DNA of 64,000 nt from Candidatus Saccharibacteria bacterium UBA6040 (GCA_002429245.1 DIZA01000007.1:1-64000); one strand, 5' to 3'. Numbered from the stretch's first letter, positions 38,701 through 48,504 are shown. The notes: generated by a model from the sequence alone, not told the origin. Numbers and translations: made by a program.

Positions 38701-41183
38701 TCGTTTCCGTAAACTGGCTGAAAAAATTTACCGACATTGACGTTTCGATTGACGAACTGGTTGATCTTATTGGTGCGCGTTTAGTAGAGATCGAAAGCGT
38801 CGAAAACCTTGGCGAGAAATATAAAGACGTCCTCGTCGTTAAGGTTGTTGAATGTAGCCCAGTGCCAGACTCTGACCACTTGAATTTAACGAAAATCGAT
38901 GACGGCGGTAAAGCGCAAAACGTCGAACGTGACGAAAACGGACTCGTCCAAGTTGTCTGTGGCGCACCGAATGTCAAAGCAGGAATGTTAGCTGCTTGGT
39001 TGCCACCTGCGAGTACCGTGCCTGAAACTTTTAACGATAAAGAGCCATTTGTATTAGGTGCACGCGAACTCCGAGGCTTTATGAGTAATGGCATGCTCGC
39101 TAGTGCTAAAGAACTTGATTTGTATGAAGACCACAGCGGCATTGTTGAAATCGATAAAGACGCTGCACCTGGAACAAGCTTCGCCGAACTCTACGAATTG
39201 AATGATTATCTTCTCGAAGTCGAAAACAAATCATTGACGCACCGTCCTGACGCGTTTGGTATCATTGGCTTTGCTCGTGAAGTTGCAGGTATTCAAGGTA
39301 AGGCATTTACTACCCCGGCATGGCTCGAGAACCTTAATCCTGACGTCGTTTCTGAAGATTCTGTTGAACTACCAACCGTCACGATTGATGACCCAGAACT
39401 ATCGGATCGTTTTGAAGCAATTGTTTTGTCTGGCGTTAATGAGGGTACGCAATCACCACTTGAAATTCAGACCTACTTATCACGAAGTGGTATTCGCCCA
39501 ATTAGCGCCGTTGTTGACGTCACGAACTACATGATGTTCCTTGCGGGACGTCCTCTGCACGCGTATGACTACGATAAATTGCTTGCCGTTGGTGGCGGTA
39601 AGGTTGATATTCACGTTCGTTCAGGACGAAGGGGCGAAACACTCGGACTTTTGAATGGGACAACGATTGAGCTAAGCGAGGACGACATTGTTATCGCAGC
39701 AGGTGAAACGGCCATTGGCCTTGGTGGCGCAATGGGTGGTGCCGATACTGAAATCGACACGAATACAAAACGAATTCTACTCGAATCTGCGACATTTAAC
39801 CTCTATAAGCTTCGTGGTGTGCAAATGCGACACGGCATATTCACCGAAGCGATTACACGCCTGACAAAGGGAATTCCTGCGCCACTTGGAACACCAGTTT
39901 TAGTTGAAGCCGCTAAAATGATCGGTCAATTTGCTGGTGCAAAAATCGCAAGTTCGATTGTCGACACCTATCCAGGTAAGCACGACGCAATTGTCGTGAC
40001 GATCGAAGAATCAGCTGTGAACGCGACACTCGGAACTCAATTTAGTGCGGCTGACATTAAAGAATTGCTTGAAAACGTCGAATTTAACGTTGGCGTTGAT
40101 GCAACGAAACTGATCGTCACTGTGCCGTATTGGCGAAATGATATTCATATTGCCGAAGATATCATCGAAGAAGTCGGACGACTGAACGGATTTGATTCTA
40201 TTAATCCTGTACTTCCTTTACGTGATTTTACGGCCGTTCGTCCAAGCGACTTTGATGTGCTTCGAACGAAGCTTCGTAGTATTTTAGTTCGCGCAGGTTC
40301 AAATGAGGTCCTGACATATAACTTCATTCACGGCGACATTATGCATAAGGCTGGCCAAGATCCAGAGACTGCTTACCGCATTACAAATAGCATTAGTCCC
40401 GACTTACAGTATTATCGTCAAAGTCTCGTTCCAAGCCTTCTCGTTAACGTTCATCCGAACATAAAAGCTGGCTATGATCACTTTGCACTATTTGAAATTA
40501 ATAAGTTCCATACAAAACTGAACGGACTCACTGAAGAAAACGTGCCAAAAGAGCTTGATGGGCTGGGATTTGTCGTTGCAAGTAGCAAGAAAGCAACGGG
40601 CGCAGCATTCTACGAAGCGAAACAATACCTCGAGTATATTGCGAAAGAACTCGGACTGACATTTGTCTATGAGCCACTTGAAGAGAATGCGAATTATCCT
40701 GTCACGCAACCATTTGAACCAAAACGAAGTGCGCGTGTTTGGGAACTGGCGACTCGCGAACGCATTGGTGTAATCGGTGAGTTCAAAAAGTCTGTCCAAA
40801 AAGCATTTAAGCTCTCTGATAATGTTGCAGGATTCGAAATCTCTCCTGTCTCACTTTTAAAACTAACATCGAGCCTAAAACCGACGTATGAAGCGCTCAG
40901 CAAATATCCGCGAACTGATCGAGATGTAACGTTCCAGATTGCAAAGGAAGTGCCTATGCAGACAGTATATGATGCGTTAAGCGAAGCACTTCTGAGCACC
41001 AACCTGCAATCAGGAACTGCGCCACTGGATATTTACGAGCCAGAAGCTGGTGAGACAAAGAATATCACACTGCGCATTACACTTGGTTCGAACGAAAAGA
41101 CGTTAACGGGTGATGAAGTAAATAAAATAATGGCTGAAGTGACTGAAAAAGTAGTAACGGCAACACACGGAAAGGTAATCTAA
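38697..41183 (+). CDS. pheT: Phenylalanyl-tRNA synthetase beta subunit
   Basis: 828-residue partner of PheS. Domains in order: B1 with the tRNA-binding fold (about 40-155, VVKVVECSPVPDSDHLNLTK), B3/B4 editing region (about 215-370), B5 (about 400-475), the catalytic-like core, and the FDX-ACB anticodon domain at the end (SKYPRTDRDVTFQIAKEVP). Length is slightly above E. coli's 795. Coupled to pheS by ATGA and to the FKBP gene by TAATG. Confidence 0.96.
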   Translation: MIVSVNWLKKFTDIDVSIDELVDLIGARLVEIESVENLGEKYKDVLVVKVVECSPVPDSDHLNLTKIDDGGKAQNVERDENGLVQVVCGAPNVKAGMLAAWLPPASTVPETFNDKEPFVLGARELRGFMSNGMLASAKELDLYEDHSGIVEIDKDAAPGTSFAELYELNDYLLEVENKSLTHRPDAFGIIGFAREVAGIQGKAFTTPAWLENLNPDVVSEDSVELPTVTIDDPELSDRFEAIVLSGVNEGTQSPLEIQTYLSRSGIRPISAVVDVTNYMMFLAGRPLHAYDYDKLLAVGGGKVDIHVRSGRRGETLGLLNGTTIELSEDDIVIAAGETAIGLGGAMGGADTEIDTNTKRILLESATFNLYKLRGVQMRHGIFTEAITRLTKGIPAPLGTPVLVEAAKMIGQFAGAKIASSIVDTYPGKHDAIVVTIEESAVNATLGTQFSAADIKELLENVEFNVGVDATKLIVTVPYWRNDIHIAEDIIEEVGRLNGFDSINPVLPLRDFTAVRPSDFDVLRTKLRSILVRAGSNEVLTYNFIHGDIMHKAGQDPETAYRITNSISPDLQYYRQSLVPSLLVNVHPNIKAGYDHFALFEINKFHTKLNGLTEENVPKELDGLGFVVASSKKATGAAFYEAKQYLEYIAKELGLTFVYEPLEENANYPVTQPFEPKRSARVWELATRERIGVIGEFKKSVQKAFKLSDNVAGFEISPVSLLKLTSSLKPTYEALSKYPRTDRDVTFQIAKEVPMQTVYDALSEALLSTNLQSGTAPLDIYEPEAGETKNITLRITLGSNEKTLTGDEVNKIMAEVTEKVVTATHGKVI

Positions 41184-41770
41184 TGGCAACATCACGAGGA
41201 CAACAAATTGGAATTTGGGTTATTGCGGTAGTTCTGACAGTAGGAACGATCGGATCATTTATCGTATTAATCTTGGCTAACGACAACAGCGCAAAGGATA
41301 CAACAACAGCACAACAGACCGCAACTGCGTCTGCAGCACAGGCAAAAGCATCGGCTCAGGCGAATGCAGACAACTCATTGGCACTTGTCGGCTATAGCGC
41401 GGCAACGTTCGACCCTGCGTCAGCGACATCTTTGCAAAAAGAAATTCTGGTTGATGGGACGGGCGACGAGGTAAAGGCGACTGATTCAATTAACGCGAGT
41501 TACTTTGGTTGGACAAGCGACGGAGTTATCTTTGATAGTTCACTAAAGAAAGATGCAACTGCTGATGCGCCTGTGACGTTCTCACTTTCTGGAGTTATCC
41601 AGGGTTGGACTGACGGACTCGCTGGACAACGCGTCGGAAGCACTGTGAAGCTTACTATTCCAGCTGATCAAGGCTATGGATCAACTGGATCAGGGATTAT
41701 CCCTGCGAATGCGCCACTGCAATTTATCGTGGTGATTCACTCAATCGAAACCAGCACCGCAACACAATAG
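41183..41770 (+). CDS. FKBP-type peptidyl-prolyl isomerase, membrane-anchored
   Basis: Folding helper acting outside the membrane. The N-terminal TM helix is IGIWVIAVVLTVGTIGSFIVLIL, an Ala/Gln/Thr linker follows, then the FKBP domain (about residues 95-192) with INASYFGWTSDGVIFDSS, VIQGWTDGLAGQRVGS and IPADQGYGSTG, which match the FKBP active-site strands. The start ATG shares a base with the pheT stop (TAATG). Confidence 0.9.
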   Translation: MATSRGQQIGIWVIAVVLTVGTIGSFIVLILANDNSAKDTTTAQQTATASAAQAKASAQANADNSLALVGYSAATFDPASATSLQKEILVDGTGDEVKATDSINASYFGWTSDGVIFDSSLKKDATADAPVTFSLSGVIQGWTDGLAGQRVGSTVKLTIPADQGYGSTGSGIIPANAPLQFIVVIHSIETSTATQ

Positions 41771-41797
41771 CAGCAATCATTAAGGTAGACAGTATGC

Positions 41798-41816
41798 TAT
41801 ACTAAGTATAGTAATA
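41798..41816 (+). promoter_or_regulatory. trxB -10 element with inverted repeat
   Basis: TGC-TATACT (41798-41803) is part of CTATAC-TAA-GTATAG, a 6-bp inverted repeat that could be an operator or simply the promoter plus a mirrored copy. AAGGAGAGG follows before ATG 41826, so this transcript has a short leader. Confidence 0.5.
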
Positions 41817-41825
41817 AGGAGAGGT

Positions 41826-42776
41826 ATGGATAATTCAGTTAAAGAAGTCAAAGAAGTCGTCATGATCGGGGCTGGTCCAAGTTCTTTGGCGGCTGCTATC
41901 TACACAACTCGTGAAGATATCGACACGACATTGTATGAAAAGAGTGCAATTGGCGGTCTTGCGGCAATTACTGACATTGTCGATAACTATCCAGGCTTTC
42001 CCGAAGGTATCGAGGGGTTGACGCTTGCTGGCTATCTCGAAAAGCAAGCTGAGCGCTTCGGTGCACATATTGATTTTGGTGACGTGACCGCACTTCGCGA
42101 AGAAGGCGATGTAAAAGTCCTGACCGTTGATGGTGCAGAAGTAAAAGCAAAGGTTGTGCTGATCGCAACCGGCAGCGATTACAAGAAAATTGGTGTTCCA
42201 GGCGAAGCCGAACTGTACGGACGTGGTGTCCATTACTGCGCGACGTGTGACGGTGCTTTTTACCGCGAGAAGAAACTCGTTGTTATCGGTGGCGGAAACT
42301 CTGGCTTCCAAGAAGCACTTTTCCTGACTCGTTATGCGACTCATATCGATCTTTTGGTCCGTAGTAAAGTCTCCGCTAGTGATATATTGCAACACGATAT
42401 GCAGAAATTTGTTGATTCAGGCAAGGTAACGATCCACCTCAACACCACGACGGAAGAAATTCTGGCGACTGACGGACGAGTCACGGCCGTAAACGCTATT
42501 AAGAATGGTGAAGCAGTGACGTTTGATACTGATGGCGTCTTCGTCTTTGTTGGTCTTCTCCCTAATACGCAATTTCTTGAGGGGAGCGGTATTGAACTTG
42601 ATGCACGCGGCCTTATTAAGACCAACGAGCATCTTCAAACGAACATGAAGGGTGTCTTTGCGAGCGGTGACGTTCGAAGTGGCGCGACGATGCAAATTGC
42701 CAGCGCCGTAGGCGAAGGTGCATCTGCGGCGCTCGCTATTCGTGAATATCTTGAAGACTACGACCGCGCGGCTTAA
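41826..42776 (+). CDS. trxB: Thioredoxin reductase
   Basis: FAD/NADPH disulfide reductase, 316 residues. FAD site MIGAGPSSLAAAIYTTR, redox pair in YCATCDGAFYREKK (Cys138 and Cys141), NADPH site VIGGGNSGFQEALFLTR, and the FAD tail motif GVFASGDVRSGATMQIASAVGEG. The FAD loop reads GAGPSSLAAA instead of the usual GAGPAGxxAA, a minor change. The stop codon shares TTAA with the stop of the convergent PLD gene. Confidence 0.95.
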   Translation: MDNSVKEVKEVVMIGAGPSSLAAAIYTTREDIDTTLYEKSAIGGLAAITDIVDNYPGFPEGIEGLTLAGYLEKQAERFGAHIDFGDVTALREEGDVKVLTVDGAEVKAKVVLIATGSDYKKIGVPGEAELYGRGVHYCATCDGAFYREKKLVVIGGGNSGFQEALFLTRYATHIDLLVRSKVSASDILQHDMQKFVDSGKVTIHLNTTTEEILATDGRVTAVNAIKNGEAVTFDTDGVFVFVGLLPNTQFLEGSGIELDARGLIKTNEHLQTNMKGVFASGDVRSGATMQIASAVGEGASAALAIREYLEDYDRAA

Positions 42777-43756
42777 GCGATATTTTTCTTGTAGAACGAT
42801 TCTAGTTGGCTAATAATCTTCGGGTCTGACGTTTCGAGGGCTATTTCGCGTGTCCCGAAGAGGACGCCAGTGTAAGCAAAATTGTGCGACCCCGTGATCG
42901 CAACTCTTGAGCCATCTTCCATTGTGAAGATAATGAATTTCGCGTGCAGATAACGGTCTTTTTTGTAGAGTGTCTTAAAGCCACTTGTGAACATACTAAG
43001 GATGATGAGTGCTTTATTTAATGATGTTGCCTGTTCGGGGCGATTGAAATATAACGAAATATTCTTCTTCTTAAAGATTCGTGCCAGTTTTCCTGTCGGG
43101 CAGTACTGCGACACGAAAAGAATATGTGAGGCTTCTTTTGCAAGCTCGGTTGCACGTCGATAAATCACTGAATGAGCGATGATACCACCGTCAATCAGGA
43201 CTGAGTTTCCTTCAAGTTCATATGTCACGCTAGGATAGTTGGTTGATGCACGCTCGGCTTTAACGATGCGACCCTGTTCGTATCCAAGACGATCAGCAAG
43301 ACGATTATTTTGAAGTCGGAACATGTAATCAATATTTTCGGCGACACCACCTTGATACATATTGACGCCACCAAATACAAAACAGGTATCATCAACGACG
43401 CACCATTTGCTGTGAGTTCGTCCGTTTAAGAGCGTCACATGTCCTCGCCCAAGCCATTGGAACTTCACGCCTGCGGCTTTCAGTCTCTTGACCATGAGAT
43501 TCACTTCTTTGACACCGGGGCTGTAGTAGCGAATCGGCAAGAACCCTCCACTAACTTCACCGTAGGTAAAGATATCCGCAGTAACGGTAACGCTGACGCC
43601 ACGCTTGGCCGCATCTTCAAGTGCTTCGATTAAATCATGAGTTGCGGGGTGATCAGCAACGACCATCGCAATAAGAAAGACACGGGTTTGTGCTATTCTC
43701 ACGAGTTCAGTTGCCTGTGCAATATAGTCAGGCGGTAAGACTAATTTCATATCCAT
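42773..43756 (-). CDS. Phospholipase D-like protein (cardiolipin-synthase-like)
   Basis: 327 residues with two HKD motifs: THSKWCVVDD followed by FGGVNM, and LHAKFIIF followed by ITGSHNF. This bilobed layout is shared by cardiolipin synthases and PLD-family nucleases or hydrolases. There is no N-terminal TM helix, unlike most bacterial Cls, so it may be soluble or peripheral. The start is ATG 43756 or 43750, with ATTATA (TATAAT on the minus strand) at 43765-43770. It overlaps the trxB stop codon tail to tail. Confidence 0.85.
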   Translation of the reverse strand: MDMKLVLPPDYIAQATELVRIAQTRVFLIAMVVADHPATHDLIEALEDAAKRGVSVTVTADIFTYGEVSGGFLPIRYYSPGVKEVNLMVKRLKAAGVKFQWLGRGHVTLLNGRTHSKWCVVDDTCFVFGGVNMYQGGVAENIDYMFRLQNNRLADRLGYEQGRIVKAERASTNYPSVTYELEGNSVLIDGGIIAHSVIYRRATELAKEASHILFVSQYCPTGKLARIFKKKNISLYFNRPEQATSLNKALIILSMFTSGFKTLYKKDRYLHAKFIIFTMEDGSRVAITGSHNFAYTGVLFGTREIALETSDPKIISQLESFYKKNIA

Positions 43757-43833
43757 CTTAAGTGATTATAAACTGTCTGGCCTTATTCGGGCAAAAACTG
43801 ATAAAATACAGGTAATAGAACAAAGGAGAATAC

Positions 43834-44364
43834 ATGGCAGACTTTAATAAGATATTAACACCTGGTGATATCGATGGCGGCATCATCAATGTTGTAAACG
43901 AAATCCCAACTGGTAGCAGCAACAAAATTGAATGGAACCGCGATTTGGCAGTATTCCAGCTTGATCGTGCTGAGCCAACTATTTTTGGAAAACCAACAAA
44001 CTACGGCTTTATTCCACAAACACTTGATGAAGATGGTGACGAACTTGACGTACTCATTATTACCAGCGAACCATTGCCAACGGGCATCTTCCTAGAAGCG
44101 AAAGTAATCGGTGTGATGAAATTTGTCGACGACGGTGAAGTCGATGATAAGATCGTGGTTGTTCCCGCTGACGATCGAAACAATGGCAACACGATTAATT
44201 CTTTGCAAGATCTTTCGCAAAAATTAATTGATCAAATTGAATTCCACTTTAACCACTACAAAGATTTGAAGAAGCCAGGCACAACAAAAGTTGAAAGCTG
44301 GGGCGACATCGAAGAAGCTAAGGCAGTGATTCACGAATCAGTCGAGCGCTGGAACAACAAGTAG
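43834..44364 (+). CDS. ppa: Inorganic pyrophosphatase (family I)
   Basis: Soluble Mg-dependent PPase, 176 residues. Active-site segments are KIEWNRD, TNYGFIPQTLDEDGDELDVLII (the DxDxxD signature) and KIVVVPADDR. It pulls tRNA charging and nucleotide polymerisation forward. ATG 43834 follows AAAGGAGAA. The TAG stop overlaps the next GTG start (TAGTG). Confidence 0.96.
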   Translation: MADFNKILTPGDIDGGIINVVNEIPTGSSNKIEWNRDLAVFQLDRAEPTIFGKPTNYGFIPQTLDEDGDELDVLIITSEPLPTGIFLEAKVIGVMKFVDDGEVDDKIVVVPADDRNNGNTINSLQDLSQKLIDQIEFHFNHYKDLKKPGTTKVESWGDIEEAKAVIHESVERWNNK

Positions 44365-45134
44365 TGACTTTGGACGACCAGCAGGTTATTGATTCACAAG
44401 CGCTTGTCGTTGATGTATTCAAGGGCTTTCGCGAAGAATTGCTGAGTGTGTTTGGGAACAGTGAACATACCTCTAAATCCGACGGCTCGCCTGTTACGAT
44501 CTACGACGTTAAAGTCGAAGAGGCTTTAAAAGCGAGACTTGCGGAGTCTTTTCCGAACGTAGGCTTTCAGGGTGAGGAAACTGGTGCATCCGGAAACGCG
44601 GATACGTACTGGCTTGTCGATCCAATTGATGGAACGTCGAGCTTTGTGCGCGGCCTGCCTTTTAGTACGAATATGGGTGCGCTTGTACAAGATGGTGTCG
44701 TGGTTGCGGCGGTCATCTATGATTTTTTCCATGACGTGCTTTACGCGGCAGTGAAAGGTAAAGGCGCTTTTAAAGATGGCCAGCCTATTCATATTAATGA
44801 CACGCGACAGCTAGGAAACTTGTTCGTATTCTCTTTGAACCGTGTAGGGTTTAGCCATGTTCAAGAAGCGTTGACCGAACTCGGCATGCGGGCGCTCCTC
44901 CCTGTTGGCGCATGCGGATATGAATATGCGATGCTTGCTGAAGGAAAAATTGACGGGATTGTCGTTATTAGAAAAGGCAGAGGGTTGTACGATAACGCTC
45001 CTGGTGTTCTTCTCTGCGAAGAAGCGGGCGCCGTCTTATTGCCATACGATGACCAGACTGGCGTATATCGAAGTCAATTCGTGATCGGAACACCACTTGT
45101 CGTCGACACAATTGAACACAGCGGACTACTCTAG
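44364..45134 (+). CDS. Inositol-monophosphatase-family phosphatase
   Basis: Mg/Li-sensitive sugar-phosphate phosphatase fold, 256 residues. The metal motifs are GEETG, WLVDPIDGTSSFVRGLPFS and the late GRGLYDNAPGVLLCEEAG (where W-D-x-A-A is usual; here YDNAPG). Substrates of the family include inositol phosphate, fructose-1,6-bisphosphate, NADP and PAP, and I cannot choose. The start is GTG at a TAGTG junction with ppa. Its stop shares the palindrome CTAG with the convergent gene's stop. Confidence 0.88.
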   Translation: MTLDDQQVIDSQALVVDVFKGFREELLSVFGNSEHTSKSDGSPVTIYDVKVEEALKARLAESFPNVGFQGEETGASGNADTYWLVDPIDGTSSFVRGLPFSTNMGALVQDGVVVAAVIYDFFHDVLYAAVKGKGAFKDGQPIHINDTRQLGNLFVFSLNRVGFSHVQEALTELGMRALLPVGACGYEYAMLAEGKIDGIVVIRKGRGLYDNAPGVLLCEEAGAVLLPYDDQTGVYRSQFVIGTPLVVDTIEHSGLL

Positions 45135-45802
45135 TTCGTCATCATTGCGACGATTGCGTAATCACCATCGTCCGTCCGACGTCCATTGAAGAATTCAGTG
45201 TATGAGAAATAATCAGGGTCTTTGTCTGTTTCGATAGGGCTGTCAGTGATATTTTCTTGCAAAATACCTGCTGTGAATAATTGCTCAAAAGTCACTTCTT
45301 TCATACCTTTATTATCGAGTGCCCAAATAGGGTAGACATCTTTCCCTGGCGCAGGAGTGAGCCAAATTTTTAATTCTGCAGGGTTACTTCCGTAGGTTTT
45401 TGCTAAATGATTAATAATTTTATGAGCTCCACTTTGTTCGAGGCTATGACGACCGAGGTGTGCAACGGCTAAGATGTGATGTGCCGGGTCAAGTATCGCC
45501 GCACCGACGCAGTCTGCGATTGGAAGAAGGAGCGCATGCTCTTTGTCGGTAGTAATCAGCGCGTCAGCGATAACCACGTCATCGTCGTACATTCCTTGGT
45601 CTTTCTGCATTTCATCGACTTCAATGTAACGACAAAAATCACTTCGATCGTAGTTTACTCGAGCGCGGGTCGTTTGGTCTAAAGAAATGTGTTGCTTTTC
45701 AAGATAGGTTTTACGGTTCTTGATGACACTCTCGTCAAGAACGTCATTTCGGTTATACATACTGCCGTCGGTAACTTTTGAGATTGCAACAATCACACCC
45801 AC
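45131..45802 (-). CDS. Laccase-domain (YfiH/PgeF) protein
   Basis: 223-residue multicopper-oxidase-like fold protein of the DUF152 family, related to purine nucleoside phosphorylase/adenosine deaminase LACC1. Candidate metal ligands are the Cys in LPIADCVGAAILD and the His in HILAVAHLGRHSLEQ, though the family's H-AGWRG motif is altered to HLGRHS. The GTG start overlaps the relA stop (TAGTG on the minus strand). Confidence 0.75.
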   Translation of the reverse strand: MGVIVAISKVTDGSMYNRNDVLDESVIKNRKTYLEKQHISLDQTTRARVNYDRSDFCRYIEVDEMQKDQGMYDDDVVIADALITTDKEHALLLPIADCVGAAILDPAHHILAVAHLGRHSLEQSGAHKIINHLAKTYGSNPAELKIWLTPAPGKDVYPIWALDNKGMKEVTFEQLFTAGILQENITDSPIETDKDPDYFSYTEFFNGRRTDDGDYAIVAMMTN

Positions 45803-47349
45803 TACTTTTTTGCTTCCTTTTTCTTAATCAGCGTTTTTTGTTTGATGATTGCTGCGGCATGGCTAATGCCACTAATAACACCAAGCTGGCGAAGTTGTGC
45901 ACGAAGTTTGTTGCGAGCATGAGTAGTCGTGACTTGTTCAAGCCAAGCCTGCTTTGGGGAGTTCGTTTTACGTGTCATGACTTCAACAATGTCGCCGTTG
46001 TGGAGGGGCTTATCGAAAGGTTGGATGGCGCCGTTGACGCGGAATCCGTAGGCGTGCTTGCCGATATCACTGTGAACAAGGTAGGCGAAGTCTAGAGGCA
46101 ACGCGCCTTCTGGGAGGTTGTAGATGTCGCCTTTGGGCGAGTAGACGAAGATGCGGTCACCGAAAAGATCGACGTTAAGTTGATCGCTGGTAATATCTTC
46201 GCCACTGCGAAGCTTTGTCGCAATTTCTTGTAGCTGCGTGATCCATTGCATGTGCGTTGGCAGGACGGCACTCTTTTTGTTGCGCGTGTAATCTTTTGAA
46301 TTCTTTTGATCGTGATAGTGGAAACTAGCGGCGAGTCCACGCTCAGCGAATTCGTGCATATCGTAGGTACGAATTTGAAACTCAACGATTTGTTTTTGAG
46401 GAGTGATAACTGTCGTGTGGAGACTTTGATAGCCGTTTGGCTTTGGGATAGCAATGTAGTCTTTAATACGAGAGATCATTGGTTGGTAGAGCGAGTGAAG
46501 AATACCGAGTACGCGGTAACAATCTTCTTTTGTCTCCACAATGACACGCAGGGCCATTAGGTCGTAGATGTCATCCATATTGCCGTCTACTTTTTTGAGC
46601 TTCTTGTGTAAGCTGTAAATGCTCTTAACGCGACCGTTGATTTCGGCCTTAATGTTTTCCTTTTCAAGGACTTTACTGATTTCTTCACGAACTGCACCCA
46701 GCTTGCGAGTACTTTTTCCGAGACGCTTTCGTACGACGTTTTGAAGTTTCTTGAACGCTTGTGGATCAAGGTAGCTAAAGGCCAGTTCTTCGATTTCCAT
46801 ACGGACGCGTCCCATACCAAGTCGGTCAGCCATCGGGCCAAAGACTTCCAAGCTTTCTCTAGCTATCTTGACCTGTTTATCATGCGACATGTGTTGGAGC
46901 GTTTGGAGGTTGTGGAGACGGTCGGCGAGTTTAATGATGATGACACGAACGTCTTGTCCGACAGCAATGAGGAGTTTTGAAAGATTATCTTTTGTCTGAG
47001 GAAGATAGGCAGCAAGATCCTGCATACCAGCACGAGCCTGCGAGACTTTAGTGACGCCGTCAACGAGGAAGGCGGCGTCTTTTCCGAAGAGCGCTTCAAG
47101 TTGATCAAGGTTAGTGTCGGTATCCTCGACTGTGTCATGAAGGACGCCGGCAATCACGCTGTCGATGTCCATACCCCAATCAATGAGCGTGCTGGCAACA
47201 GAAAGGGGGTGAACAATGTATGGTTCGCCGCTTTTACGTTTTTGGCCTTCATGAGCTTTGGTCGCAATATCGATGGCATGTTCAAGATCAAGGACTTGGT
47301 CCTCTTCGTAATGTGGACGTGCTCTCTCGAGTAATTCGCTCTTTTTCAT
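45802..47349 (-). CDS. RelA/SpoT-family (p)ppGpp synthetase/hydrolase, no ACT domain
   Basis: Stringent-response enzyme, 515 residues. The HD hydrolase domain (about 20-150) has VHPLSVASTLID, VIAGVLHDTVEDT and KLADRLHNLQTL. The synthetase domain (about 225-340) has LMALRVIVETKEDCYRVLG and RIKDYIAIPKPNGYQSLHTT. A TGS domain (about 400-460) has DRIFVYSPKGDIYNLPEGA. The usual C-terminal helical, zinc-finger and ACT parts are absent. TATACT on the minus strand (47364-47359) lies 9 nt before the ATG. Confidence 0.93.
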   Translation of the reverse strand: MKKSELLERARPHYEEDQVLDLEHAIDIATKAHEGQKRKSGEPYIVHPLSVASTLIDWGMDIDSVIAGVLHDTVEDTDTNLDQLEALFGKDAAFLVDGVTKVSQARAGMQDLAAYLPQTKDNLSKLLIAVGQDVRVIIIKLADRLHNLQTLQHMSHDKQVKIARESLEVFGPMADRLGMGRVRMEIEELAFSYLDPQAFKKLQNVVRKRLGKSTRKLGAVREEISKVLEKENIKAEINGRVKSIYSLHKKLKKVDGNMDDIYDLMALRVIVETKEDCYRVLGILHSLYQPMISRIKDYIAIPKPNGYQSLHTTVITPQKQIVEFQIRTYDMHEFAERGLAASFHYHDQKNSKDYTRNKKSAVLPTHMQWITQLQEIATKLRSGEDITSDQLNVDLFGDRIFVYSPKGDIYNLPEGALPLDFAYLVHSDIGKHAYGFRVNGAIQPFDKPLHNGDIVEVMTRKTNSPKQAWLEQVTTTHARNKLRAQLRQLGVISGISHAAAIIKQKTLIKKKEAKK

Positions 47350-47458
47350 AGCCTTTTTAGTATACGGGTGATTTCATTGATTTCAAAGAGTCTGTGTGTA
47401 TACTAAAGAGGTTATGATTATTGGTTAAAATGCTATAAAGCAGGGGGATGTAACCACT

Positions 47459-48475
47459 ATGGGCAAGACAAAAATAGGTATCAACGGCTTTGGTCGCATT
47501 GGGCGAAATGCGTTTAAAATCGCTTTCGATCGCAGTGATCTTGAAGTTGTTGCTATCAACGACCTTACAGATACAAAGACTTTGGCATACTTGCTTCAGC
47601 ACGACAGTAACTACGGTCTTTACAAGAACACTGTCGGCTATGACGACACGGGCATCATCGTGAACGGCCAGCACGTAAAGGTGCTCGCTGAAAAAGATCC
47701 AGCTGCGCTTCCTTGGGGTGACCTTGGTGTCGAACTCGTTATCGAGTCAACAGGACGTTTTACTGAAAAAGAAAAAGCTGAACTCCACATCACTGCGGGC
47801 GCAAAGCGCGTTGTCATTAGTGGTCCATCAAAGAGCGACGGTGTTGATACTATCGTCCTTGGTGCGAACGAAGACAAGATCCAAGGCGCAAGCCAGATCA
47901 TCAGTAACGCAAGTTGTACGACTAACTCACTCGGTGCGGTTATGGCGATCCTTGACGCTGAATTTGGTGTCGAGAAGTCACTTCTGACGACTGTTCACAG
48001 TTACACTGCCAGCCAGGCGCTCCAAGACGCTCCTTCAAAGGATCTCCGTGAAGGACGTAACGCTGCAGAAAACATTGTCCCAACATCAACTGGCGCTGCG
48101 ATCGCAGTCACAAAGACATTGCCACAACTCGTCGGCAAGTTTGACGGACTTAGTATTCGTGTCCCAACCCCAGTAGTTTCAATTAGTGATATCACTGTGC
48201 TTCTTGGTAAGGATGCTACTGTCGAAGAAATCAATAACGTGTTCAAGAAAGCCGCAGCTGAACCTTTCTACCAAGGTATCCTTGGTGTCAGCGAAGAGCC
48301 ACTTGTCAGCCGTGACTACATCGGAAACAGCCACTCTGGTGTCGTTGACCTCCTTCTGACGAAAGTAGTTGGCGGAAACCTTGCAAAGGTTATGGTCTGG
48401 TACGACAACGAATGGGGTTACTCTAACCGTCTCGTTGAGCTTATCGCTGACGTGGGAAAGACCTTGCACGAGTAG
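47459..48475 (+). CDS. gap: Glyceraldehyde-3-phosphate dehydrogenase
   Basis: NAD-dependent glycolytic enzyme, 338 residues. The N-terminal GINGFGRIGRNAFK binds NAD, the catalytic Cys153 lies in SNASCTTNSLG, and WYDNEWGYSNRL is the C-terminal signature. It heads the carbon-metabolism block to 53.4 kb. Upstream, TGC-TATAAA (47434-47439) and a TATACT (47398-47403) give two possible -10 elements; CAGGGGG precedes the ATG. Confidence 0.97.
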   Translation: MGKTKIGINGFGRIGRNAFKIAFDRSDLEVVAINDLTDTKTLAYLLQHDSNYGLYKNTVGYDDTGIIVNGQHVKVLAEKDPAALPWGDLGVELVIESTGRFTEKEKAELHITAGAKRVVISGPSKSDGVDTIVLGANEDKIQGASQIISNASCTTNSLGAVMAILDAEFGVEKSLLTTVHSYTASQALQDAPSKDLREGRNAAENIVPTSTGAAIAVTKTLPQLVGKFDGLSIRVPTPVVSISDITVLLGKDATVEEINNVFKKAAAEPFYQGILGVSEEPLVSRDYIGNSHSGVVDLLLTKVVGGNLAKVMVWYDNEWGYSNRLVELIADVGKTLHE

Positions 48476-48487
48476 AGGCATAACGCT

Positions 48488-48493
48488 TATACT
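48488..48493 (+). promoter_or_regulatory. -10 element of rpiB
   Basis: TATACT, 11 nt before ATG 48505, soon after the gap stop codon. Confidence 0.5.
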
Positions 48494-48504
48494 TTAGGAT
48501 AGTT

